From NCBI GenBank assembly GCA_030272155.1, contig CP126204.1:4331501-4395500 (forward strand): 64,000 nt of DNA. The letters are read 5' to 3'. The position numbers and the translations under genes were made by a program. Under the pieces are notes generated by a model, which had not been told where the DNA came from, ran no database searches, and saw only the letters and a list, made by a program, of their open reading frames with translations. Positions 1 through 11,191 of this stretch are shown one piece after another. The stretch is from Tetradesmus obliquus. Taxonomy: Eukaryota > Chlorophyta > Chlorophyceae > Sphaeropleales > Scenedesmaceae. Within the stretch, counting starts at the first letter, position 1; each line of letters opens with the position of its first letter.

Positions 1-211
1 TATGCAACACAGGCACGCATGCATACTGAGTGGGTGCCGCTGTCAGCTGAACTACTGTGGGCATCGCAGTGTCATGACAGGCATGAAATAGCCAGCTGAA
101 GCGCTGGCAGACACAGCTTGCTGCTGGCATGTTACTGGCAATTGCAATATTGCCTCTCGCAATATCTTCAAGATGTTGTGAGCTAACGTTCTCAAGCTTT
201 CTCGTGCTTAC

Positions 212-1761
212 TCCGTGCACACTGCATGCTGCCCGTGGCGTTGCCAAACACGCCGTCTTTGCAGGGCACCGCCACCGGATCCTGCGACAGCTGCACGTAG
301 CCGGCAGGGCAGCTTGCCACACAGAACGATCCACTAGGGGTGCTGGGAGGGCAGTTCCACGTGCTGCCGTCTGGCAAGTTGCTGGTGGAGGGGCCAGGGC
401 GGGAGGGGCATGACGCGCCTGCACACAGCAGCACGGGCAGCAACGATGGGTTCGCCAACAGTAGCGAAAAACGGTATTGCCTGAGGATGTTATGCAACGC
501 CTATTGGCCTCTACTGCCAAGTTCAGACCTGGTAAATACACACAGCGTAGAGAGCTGTTGCGCAATTATCCTACCACCGATCTGACTTGTCCCGAGCTGC
601 TGGCAGATGCCGCCTGCTCCTGCACTGTAATAACCTCTTGAACCACAACCCACCTGCTTGAGAGCAGGTCAAGCTGGCAGTCTGCACTGCAAATGCTAGC
701 AGGATCAGCACTTCCGTTATCACTGGCAGCTAATGAAGGCGGCTGCCAATGCATCCAGTGACTATCATTATTGCTGTGCTGCCCTTTGTGGCCACTGTTC
801 CCCACGTTGAACTGGGTGTGGAAACCACGCGCACAGCATGAGGAGCAGCAGCAGGGCAGCTGCAACAATCTGCCTTGCGCCGAGCCACTGGCAGATGCCC
901 CCAAGCTTGCTTCTGCACTGCCACAACCTCTTGAACAACAACCCACCTGCTTGAGAGCAAGTCAAGCTGGCAGTTTGCACCGGTTTTGCCGCGCGCCGCC
1001 TGTTCTGTATGGCCCAGGTGCCATTGGCGTTACAGGAGGCAGTCAGGGAGCCCTCAGCAGTGAAATACGTGTCACATTTGGCAGTGCAGGTGCCCCCAGG
1101 GGCAACCACACCAGCGCATGTCCAGCTGGAGTAAGCGGGCAGTTTGTTGCCATCTGGGGGGCTGACGCAGCCTGCAGCAGCAGCAGCAGCAGCAGCAGCA
1201 ACAACCGTAGCAGCAGCAGGGCAAGACCGGCAGTGTAAATTGCACGGTTTGCGACCCAAATCGTCATGTGCAGGCAACCAGCTGTGGTTTGCGACCCAAA
1301 TCGTCATGTGCAGGCAACCAGCTGTGGTCGGATGGCGCACTTACACAATGAAGGCATCAGCAGCAGCGATGCACAGTTGCGTGTCTCACAGCACTGTTTT
1401 GCTGCTGCTAGCAGCACTGGACCGCTAGCATGGCATCAATGCATTGTTGAGCTGCATAACACCATGTCTGGCCTGACACCGCATTTGTGGCATGGAATTC
1501 CTTGCCTGTTGGCACCCACCTGAGCACTTGAGTGTGTTGCTCTGAAGACTCCAAATGCCATCTGCACACACCATCTGCAAGCTGCCGCCTACTTGGTAGC
1601 CAGACGCGCAAGCCGCGCTGCATGCAGCACCATGTGCTGTTGCAGTGCCTGGGGTGCTGCAGGAGCCCCAGTCAGCGTTTGCTGGAGGTGTCTGTGGTGG
1701 AGGGTTGGCACAGGCTGCAGGGGGCGGTGGAGTGGGGCCTGGCAAGGCAATATGTCAAGCA

Positions 1762-1800
<39 letters not shown>

Positions 1801-2683
1801 TGCAGTGTTACACAGCTGAGCAATGCCGTAGCAGTTGTGTTTGTGTCCGGATGGCCTGACCAGCATCACATGTGCGAGGCCAGACGGTGCTGCTGCTGCT
1901 GTTGCACTTCAGGCAGGCTGGCTGCTGTGTGCTGGCAGGCTGGCTGCTGTGCGCTGCAGCAGCAGCAGATGAAGCGGAGCTGCACTCTCTTGTACCAGCA
2001 AAGCGCGCATGGCAAACGAAGCCTCGACCAAGGACACATTTAAATGGAATGCAGCGCTTTCATGCTGCACTGTCACTTGATGAGTCTGGAAGGCATGCCT
2101 GTGTACTCATATGCATGTGCGGCCAGACCATACACTGTGTGACACTGGGTTTAGGAGCAGCAGCAGCAGCAGCAGCAACTGTAGCGTTACACAGCAAGGC
2201 AGCTGCCACTAAGTTGCACTCACCACCACCACTGCACTGCAAGGTGTTTAAACCTATGTTCCACGCTCCGTTTTGGCAGGTGGCGTACGTTGTGCCACTG
2301 GAAGAGGCAGTGGTCGAACTGCAGCTGGCAGTGCACGCACTGCCGCTGGCTGTTGTGCCTGAGGTACACGCCGCGCCCCACACAACATTCGCAGCAAGGG
2401 TGGGGGTCGAGGGCGGGTTTGCGCATGCACCTGCAGAGTTTGCAAATAAAACCAGGCGGTGTTGCAGTAGCCTTGTCAAATGTACGGCCTCCAGCAGGTG
2501 TGATGTCAGCTCGAGCAAAGAGGGCCCCTTGCCACACATGGTGCCTGAAGTCCGAGTCTGTCAAGGTCCAGTTCTTGATTGAGTAACAGTGACCAAGTGC
2601 AGCCACTGCAAAGCGACTGCAAATTCATCGCTAACATGGGCACCAGCAAAGAGAAGATACAATGCCTTGAGTGAGCGGTTTCG

Positions 2684-2725
<42 letters not shown>

Positions 2726-3777
2726 TACTGCTGCCTGATGTGGTGTGCTCTGCTGAACCAGTGCAGCTTGTGCGTGACTTGCAGCCCTGCCACAAGTCTG
2801 ATATACGTTGCTTACTGTCACATCCAATGTGACTCCACTCAACCAGGGACTGGGAACCCCAACCAGGAGGCAACTGGCCCCAAGGCTCCCTCGGTCCAAC
2901 AGCTGTGCTTAATATTCATGTTGCACATGCGCTGCTGCTGCAGAGAACTTCTCACCACTGCCACCAGAAGTAGTGCTAGTGCACGTTAGAGTGTTGCCCA
3001 TAGAGCTCCACTGCCCATCCATGCAGTAACTAGACGCCGCGCCTGAGGCAGTGTAGCCATCGGGGCAACCAGCATGGCACTGGCCACCAGCAAATTGGCC
3101 TGTTTGGCAGTCTGTTCTCACGGTCCCGTCTGTATTCTTTGACAGCCATATAGCCGGGGAGGTCAGCACTGGCATGTTGGGTGGGTTGTTGCATGGTCGG
3201 CCTGCTGCGTTGACTCCTGCAAGTACAGCACGTGGTGACAGGGGCACCAAACAAATCATGTTGACGTGGCTTAAATGGTGACCTGCTGATGCTGCTGAGG
3301 GGGTGCCTCTGCTGCTTTGTGAGAACAAGAACAGCAGCAGGCAAGCGGTAGCCTTCTGCCGGCAGGTCTGCCAACTGCTGCATGCGGTGAATTCAACAGC
3401 CGGTGAGCTGCAGGGTGATGCAGAGATGCTTTCACAAGCTGCTTGCAGCCGTTGCTGTACAGTGCTGCAACCCTCCAATGAAGTATAGGTGGATGGCAGT
3501 TTTGTAAGCTGCAGCACTGTTTACATCAGCGCCGCGCTCAGCAGTGCTGAGGCAGCAGCCAAGGTGTGCATCTGCAGCCAGCCTAGTGCATAGGCATCAG
3601 CTCCTGCACAGCATTTTTCTTCTGTCTATCTGAACCATCGATCATCACTGTGCTCTGCCTGAAATCTTGCTGACAGCTGCTTCTTGGCATCGGAACACAC
3701 GTGCCTTCCAGCAGCGCGACAGCCAGGACAACTATCCCTATGGCATTCATTGCTCTTGCATGCATGGGTTTCTTCAT
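212..3777 (-). CDS. Secreted protein of sushi/CCP-like Cys-rich modules (3' end beyond window)
   Basis: Five homologous exons can be read on the minus strand: 2956-3216, 2224-2430, 1520-1738, 947-1171 and 212-418. Each encodes one module of roughly 65-85 residues. Each starts near C-x(2-3)-PP, has a central W.xxC and a C.xxC pair, and ends with a DGxW- or NGxW-type turn and a final Cys (for example CADGIWSLQSNTLKC). This is the look of sushi/CCP domains, though the spacing is not canonical. All five exons are bounded by phase-1 introns, the usual arrangement for shuffled extracellular modules. The last visible donor (GTAAGC just below 212) shows that the gene continues past the left edge. A candidate first exon starts at the ATG at 3777 and encodes a hydrophobic leader (IGIVVLAVALLEG); its link to 3216 is inferred. 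Ligand unknown; location probably extracellular matrix or cell surface. Confidence 0.62.
609..990. repeat. Direct repeat pair in intron
   Basis: About 80 bp at 609-690 (CTGCACTG, then ACCTCTTGAAC, then CCACCTGCTTGAGAGCA and TCAAGCTGGCAG) recurs about 300 bp later at 911-985. The second copy includes the donor end of the CCP exon at 947, so the downstream copy is an extra exon tail plus intron head. Confidence 0.7.
1246..1329. repeat. Two-copy tandem repeat of about 40 bp
   Basis: GCGACCCAAATCGTCATGTG followed by CAGGCAACCAGCTGTGGT occurs twice back to back in an intron of the CCP-like gene. Confidence 0.8.
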
Positions 3778-5117
3778 GTTCTGCCTTGGCTCATGTCGAC
3801 GACATCAATGGACTTCAGAAAGGTTCGATGGTGAACAAGGTCGCTTGCAATCTTTGTATGGCCTATTCCTTCTGGTTGGTATGCGTAGCAGTCCACACTT
3901 AAATTAAGCAGCAGCACAAATGTCGTATCACAGGCAACCCCGCGATTCTTCAATGTATCAAAACCTGCTGTCCAACCAGTCGGCGATTGACACAGGAGAT
4001 GTTGGGCAAGAGAACCACCATGCATGACATAAATTACTTATCAAGTACTAAAACATCAACTTGGATCAGCACGAACAATCCGTACAGCCTTTACTAACCA
4101 GGAAGCAGCTTGAACAGCGGTTATCACAGTGAAGTGTGAGAAACTGTGACTCGTAAACAGCGTCGCAGACAAGACCATCAGACCCTTGCGATATGAGTGA
4201 ATGTAGTTGCTTCCTCCTACAATAGTCTTACGGGCGTCTAGATCAGTCCGCTAGCTACAGTGCTTCATGTGCACAGCTCCTGCAAGGACCAGCTCCACTG
4301 CCACTCGACAATCAAAAGCCCCTTATGAAGGCGCAAAGTGCTTCTATCAGTATGTTGGTGCTATCAGTGTGCTTGGCAGCCGCAGGTGAGCTGCCCCTGT
4401 CAAGCCGCTGCATTGGTACCAGCTGCCAGCCACCTGCAAGCCAGCAAGTGCAAGCTTGCTCTGGCCTCCACGTTTGCTGGAAAGCTTGTGGAGTAAGAGA
4501 GTGATGGGTATCCAGTGATTGCTGTTGCATGCAGTAGTGCCTCATGTGCTATAACATTGCGATCCAGCGCCGTGTATATCTGTTATCTTGTGATGGTGTT
4601 GTGCTCATGCAAGCCATGCTTCCATGATGGACCCACTGGGACAGCCAGGCAATGGTGACAACTAATCACGTTGAAACCCCAGCAACAACACACAGATCAA
4701 TTCAGTACCAGCAATGGCAGCAGTTGCAGCACTTGCGAGCCTTCAAGGCTTGTTGCTCAGCTGTAGTACAGCTGCTGCCAATGTTTAGAGCTTACGGCTC
4801 AGAGCATTGCTGGTGGTGTGCTGAGCCTTGACGAGCGTGTTTTCTTTGTCATGCACGCCCGTGAGCCACGCACTGCAGTGCACATGCAACGGCACCAGCG
4901 CTCATCTGGTTGCTTTCATGCCATGAGCAGCTGAGTTGCGCTGCTGCTGCTGCTGCTGCCGTTTGCTGCCGTTGTTGCTGCTGCTCCTCATGCCTTGCCG
5001 CTTGGCTGCACGTGTTCGCAGGCTCTGCTGTTTCTGCAGCATGCACAGAGCCGCCATCGCCAGGCACGGTGCGTGTACAAAGTGTGCTGTGTGTGGTCGC
5101 AGCATCCTCTGCTATAC

Positions 5118-5148
<31 letters not shown>

Positions 5149-5683
5149 ACGGCAGCAGCATCCTCTGCTGTAGCATCCTCTGCTCTACGCAGCATGTGGA
5201 TGCACCACACATCAACTGCAGTCATGCGCTTCCTTCGTGGTTGCAGCAGCACACTATGCACTAGCAAACAGGTGGTTGCAACAGACCTGCCGGCCGCTCT
5301 TGCGACAGTAGCGAAGACCAGTTGCAGCCGTGTGCGCGTGTGATCACCTCTTGATTGCCTCTTGAGGTGTCAGTGTCGACGCAGCAGCACCCTATGCACT
5401 AGCAAGCACGTATTATGCAGACCAGCCAGCTACTCCTGCCTTGCCACCAGTGGCAGTAAAGGTAACCTTTGAGTTAGTGAGTGGCTACCCAGGCCGCTGT
5501 GCAGCGCCTGGGAAAGTTAAGGCTGGCGAGGTTGTGTGTGGCCAGGGGCGGCGCTCCTGGGCTCCACACCCCCTATCTAGCAAGTAACACACATGGCCGC
5601 CCCTGCGGGTGCTTGCAGCACAGGCAGGGACTACAGCCCACATCACATACAGGCTGCTTACCCTGCTCGATGGTTTTGTGCAG
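3778..5683. other. Region between two Cys-rich genes facing apart
   Basis: About 1.9 kb separates the minus-strand CCP-like gene from the first confident exon of the plus-strand gene. It holds triplet runs near 4940-4985 (CTG) and 5117-5150 (CAG). No open frame shows family similarity. It presumably contains both promoters and any unrecognised first exons of the plus-strand gene. I see no convincing TATA box. Confidence 0.5.
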
Positions 5684-8563
5684 GTGACAGATGCGACCTG
5701 GAACTGCACATTACCAGCTAAGCAAGGTGACAGCTGCCCTGGCTTCTGCCTGAAGGGCGGCCAGGCTGACCCGCCAGTTGCTGCTTGTGGTGCTGATGGC
5801 AGCTGGGTGTATCAAAGGGGCGCATGTGGCAGCGGTGAGTAGCGGGCTTGATTGAACACCTCAGCTCTTTTGCCAACAGGCTGAGTAGTTGTTGGTGCAG
5901 CGCATTGCCCGGCCAGGCGGCTTGCAGTTGAACAAGTCTTGTTTAGGTCTGCGTGCATGCTAGCTAGCAAGCAGCGCTGCTTATCAAGGAAGTGCTTACG
6001 TTGGGGTCAGCAACCCTGACACAGTGCAGCTGCAGCAGCACGCAGCTCTCAGCTGAGCAGCAGCTGCTGTCACACTTGCCACCAGGCCTGTCTCATTCAT
6101 TTGCTTCTAACATGCACACACAAGCATATGGGCTAGAGCAGGCTCGCCTGCTTGCAACTTAGAGCTGGCGCGCACCAGGGTTTTGGAGATGGCAAATAAC
6201 ACAAATAACACAAGTTGCACATTTTGTGACGTGCAACTTTGGCAGGCACCTGCAAGATGCGCTACATGGTGCTGGAGGGAGAGGCTGACTTTGTGGACAC
6301 GGTGTCTGCATACGTCAAGACAGGCTGGCTGGTGCCGATTATGAACACCATGCTGGGCGTGTGTGGGGACCTGTGCAAGAGCCGCGCAACAGGTATCTAA
6401 CAGATCAGACGGGTGACAGCTTTGACAGTATGGCGACAGTTGGTGCACGAGGAGTAACACTAATGTTTGCCGTGTTACTTGTCACTTGTTGCGGTTGATG
6501 TGGTGCTGTCTGTGAGCAGCTGCAGCTCCAAGCTGGTGGCGATGTCGCTATGTCACAAAACTGTTATCAACACCTCCGCCTGTGTCATTTTGATGTGCGG
6601 CAGTTGGCGGCGTGCTGTCTGAGGATGTGAGCAGCTTCAACCTCAAGCTGGTGGCGATGTCACTATGTCACAACAAATGTTACTAGCACCTCCGCCTGTG
6701 TTATTCTGATGTGTTGCAGTCGGCGGTGTGCTTTCTGAGGATGTGAGCAGCCTCAACTTCAAGTTGGTGGCAATGTCGTTGGTGGACTCTCCCAGCAGCA
6801 ACAACAGGCGGGGACTGCTGGCCAAGGCTGGCATGCTGGACCGCATCGTGGTGGGATACCAGGTGGGTGTGCCTGTGTCTGCTTTGTTTCACTGTGTGCT
6901 ACAAACTGTATTTCGATGTGTTGACAGTTCACATGGGGCCAAGGCTGGCGTGCTGGACCGCATCATGGTGGGCTACCAGGTGAGGCTGTGCCTATGTCTG
7001 CTTTAAATGCGTGCCTAAATGTGTGCTACAAACTGTATTTGGATGTGTTGACAGTTCACATGGGGCCAAGGCTGGCTTGCTGGACCGCATCATGGTACCA
7101 CCGGTGGGCTACCAGGTGAGGCTGTGCCTATGTCTGCTTTAAATGCGTGCCTAAATGTGTGCTACAAACTGTATTTGGATGTGTTGACAGTTCACATGGG
7201 GCCAAGGCTGGCGTGCTGGACCGCATCATGGTGGGCTACCAGGTGAGGCTGTGCCTATGTCTGCTTTAAATGCGTGCCTAAATGTGTGCTACAAACTGTA
7301 TTTGGATGTGTTGACAGTTCACATGGGGCCAAGGCTGGCGTGCTGGACCGCATCATGGTGGGCTACCAGGTGAGGCTGTGCCTATATCTGCTTTAAATGC
7401 GTGCCTAAATGTGTGCTACAAACTGTATTTGGATGTGTTGACAGTTCACATGGGGCCAGGGCTGGCTTGCTGGACCGCATCATGGTACCACCGGTGGGCT
7501 ACCAGGTCAGGCTGTGCCTATGTCTGCTTTTAATGCGTGCCTAAATGTGTGCTACAAACTGTATTTGGATGTGTTGACAGTTCACATGGGGCCAAGGCTG
7601 GCTTGCTGGACCGCATCATGGTACCACCGGTGGGCTACCAGGTGAAGCGGGTGTGGCTGTTGTGTGCGGTGCCTGTGCGTGTGCGTGCGTGAGCGTGTGC
7701 TGGGGTGAGTTCAAGCTTGCGTTTGCCATCTGCGTGCAGCTGGTGTACAGTGCACGGACTGCATTGCTGTGGGCTACCAGGTGGGAGCATGTACGCAATG
7801 CTTGCAGGACACCACAGGCTGTTACAGGCCTGTGGACTTCTGATAGCACAGATGCTGCTGCTGCAGCATGGCCGCCAGGCAGAAGGCTGCAACAGCAGCT
7901 TGGGATAGTTGTTGCAGGCTTCAATGGTAGGAGGCATGGAGGCGCATGGGGTATCCTCATCGCCACACACGTCCCCTTCCTTAACATACGCGGGTGTTAA
8001 GTGTGAACACACCATGCGTAGCTCATTCATTCATGTTGCAGGCTTCAGAATGAGGGCCGCTTGCGGCAGGTAGCATCACCAATACTCCGATGTGCAGTGC
8101 TAGGTGTCTCAATCAGAAAACTGAGTACAGCAAAATGCATTGCAATTGCCATTACTAAGCAATAGACGTTGCGTCAACTGATGATGTTTGCTGCTGTTGT
8201 TGCTTGTTGCTTCTGCAGCTTGCATGCGGAGAAGGTTACTTTCCTAAGTCCCTTGAGGTGAGCCGAGCTGCCAGTCGTGGACATGGATAGAACTGTTGTC
8301 ACTGTATGTAAAACAAGCCGGCGTGTGCAACAGGAAAAGGCACTTGTTCTTGTTCGAAGCCCGCTTCTGTATCAGAGAGTTGTCATGACAGCTGGTGGCA
8401 GCATATGCACCAGCCGCTCTGGCAACTGCTGTGCTTTCAGCATGCTCTAGGCTTGCCAGCTGGCAGCCACATTGCAACCAGATCTGCTTTTAAAAGCATG
8501 TGTTGGTGTCTGCACTCTACTGTGCTTGCAGGAAGTGCATTCCAGTAACTGCTGACTTGACAG

Positions 8564-8605
<42 letters not shown>

Positions 8606-8997
8606 CTACAGCCTGTGCTGGATGTTGCGCTGAACACCGCCACTGCATCCGGCTACATTGGCGGGGCGCTCATCCGGCTGATGCAGATGCGCAAGGAGAT
8701 ACCTGAAAGTTATGATGTCACTAAAGTGAGCACAGACGCGCCACAAGCGCTGCGCCACACCTGCCATCAACAGGATAACATCAGATGCAGCAGCACGCAC
8801 ATGCATCTGCAGCATGGTGTCAGTGACTCAACTGCAAGTAGAGTAAACCACAGTGGTTCGGCTTGCTACATGTACTTTGGCAACCCATTGATTCTGATCC
8901 TCTACACTGTGTGAATTGTCTTTTTTGCAGGTGCTGTTTGCTGCTGCCGACAGCAGCGGCACAACCACGACCTCGCCCATTCCTGCAGGTGAGGCGT

Positions 8998-9043
<46 letters not shown>

Positions 9044-11100
9044 GCCGCAGGTAGCTGAGCTGGGGTGATAGCCAATTCAAACTCGAGTTCTTGCAACCCA
9101 GCTAGCCGGGGCATGGCACAAGCCAGCAAATACTGGCTCAATATGGTGCTGGCTCAGCATGATCATTGTGATGCTGTGCAGTGTGGTAGATCAACCTCCT
9201 ATGTGCTACAGCCGTCATTGTGGACTGCAGCAAGCACATGATGCCTACCGTGCGCAGCGGACAGTAGACAGTGGTGCACTTTGCATTTGCTGCCAGCCTG
9301 GCACCGCACGGCAGCAGCTAGGACAGCACCTCTCTGCTGTGAGGTATGTCAACTTCATTGACATACCTCACAGCAGTTAGTACCTGCCTTGCTGCTGCAC
9401 AACTGCCACGCAGCCATGTGCCAGGTGCTGCTGCCAGCAGCCACACAGGCCTCAGTGCACGTGTCGCAGCCTGATAACTGAATCACACTGACAACGCTCA
9501 ATCTTGTTCACTCTTTGCTGCTCTCCATAATGTAGCCATGTGCCAAGTGCTGCTGCCAGCAGCCACAGAGGCCTCAGTGCACGTGTCACCCCCTATTAAT
9601 CAACCGCACTGACATTGCTCTATGTCGTTCATACTTCACTGCTGTCCATAATGTAGCCATGTGCCAGGTGCTGCTGCCAGCAGCAACCGAGGCCTCACTG
9701 GCGGGAGGCATCCTGTCCGTGGACAGCATAGCTAGCAATGCGTTTGATGCAACAGCGGTGATGTGTGGTGGCACTGACCGGCTGCTGTCGACTGTGATGT
9801 TCAAGTCATTCGGGTGGGTGGTGGCTGGCCCATTTAGAAGTGCGTTGACTGTGTGATGTGCTTGGCAGCAAGTCACGGCACGCAGCTCACCTCAACAAAG
9901 TGCTAGGAGGTGCAGGGGTGTCAAAAAGTGCTAGGAGGTGCAGGGGTGTCAAAAATGCTGCATATGCCTACCAACAGCACACCAGTCTGTCTGCAACACA
10001 GCTGAGCTGCATGCAGTGTATCTGCATAAAAGCTCACTGCAAGTGCGTTGTCAACAATTGTGCTGCAGTGTGTCGGGCCGTGTCGACCTCACCGCCCAGG
10101 TGCCAGACAATGACAGTGTGCAGTGCGCAGTGAGCCCTGGTGAGCAGCAGGAGCAGCAGCAGCGATTACATGTGCAAGGATGTCACAGAGTCACAGCATG
10201 TTTAACTGAAAGTTTGAGGTGCTTGCCTTTGAGCTGTTGGGCAGCTGATCATCAGACTGCACATGGCTGCACTGTATATGCACTTACAGCAAACTGCATG
10301 CAGCGCCCACAGCCGAATCAGTCCGGGTATTTGACGCAGTAATGTGTCTTCGGGTCCTGCACTGCTGCTGCGCAGCAACGCTGTCTGGAGCAGCAAACGG
10401 CACCCTGCTGCAAGTTGCCTGCACAAACAAGAATGGTGTGCGCTTCAACTCCCCCAGGAGCTACGGTGTGCTGGTGAGCTTGCATTGAATATGCAAATGC
10501 GATGCAGCTGACGTAGTGCATAGAGTTTATAGTGCTAGGTGCTATAGGCAGCGGATGTTCCCTCCTAGCGCTCAGCAGCAGTGTTGTACAGGTCTCCATG
10601 CTGCTGCAATCATAAAGATCCTCGTTGTGGTATGCTGTGCAGGTCAAGGCTGAGTATGGCTGCGGCTTCACCAGCAGCAACATCATGGCCACAACATCCC
10701 GGCTCAACGTGACAGTCTCTACATCGCCTACCATGTCAGTGACGCCCTGGCTCAACATCACGGAGGGAGGCGCGCCTGATGTGGTGTGCGGCGGCAAGCC
10801 CGCAACAGCTAGTTTCAGGTACGATTTGTCAACTATTGCATGCTGTAGCTTTGCAGATCAACCAAAAATCCAGGTTTCTGTATTGAACGCCACAAGAGCT
10901 CTTCCCAGTAACACGTTTGCTTGCTTTGCAATGCAGGTACAAGGTGAAGGGTCTGCTGAAGGGCCAGAAGTTCACAGTGACTGGAGACGCGGGGCCCAAC
11001 TGCACAGTGGTGGCTAAGCCAAGTGAGTTAGGGATGCAGCATATGGGGTACAGTAGCATCAGGCGCTGGCCCCTGGTAAAACATAGAAAGCAGTGCAGCA

Positions 11101-11191
<91 letters not shown>

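Noticed and set aside
6980..7641. CRISPR-like array of regularly spaced repeats
   Set aside because: Unit and spacer are the same tandem sequence including splice sites and an exon tail; there are no variable spacers and the host is eukaryotic.
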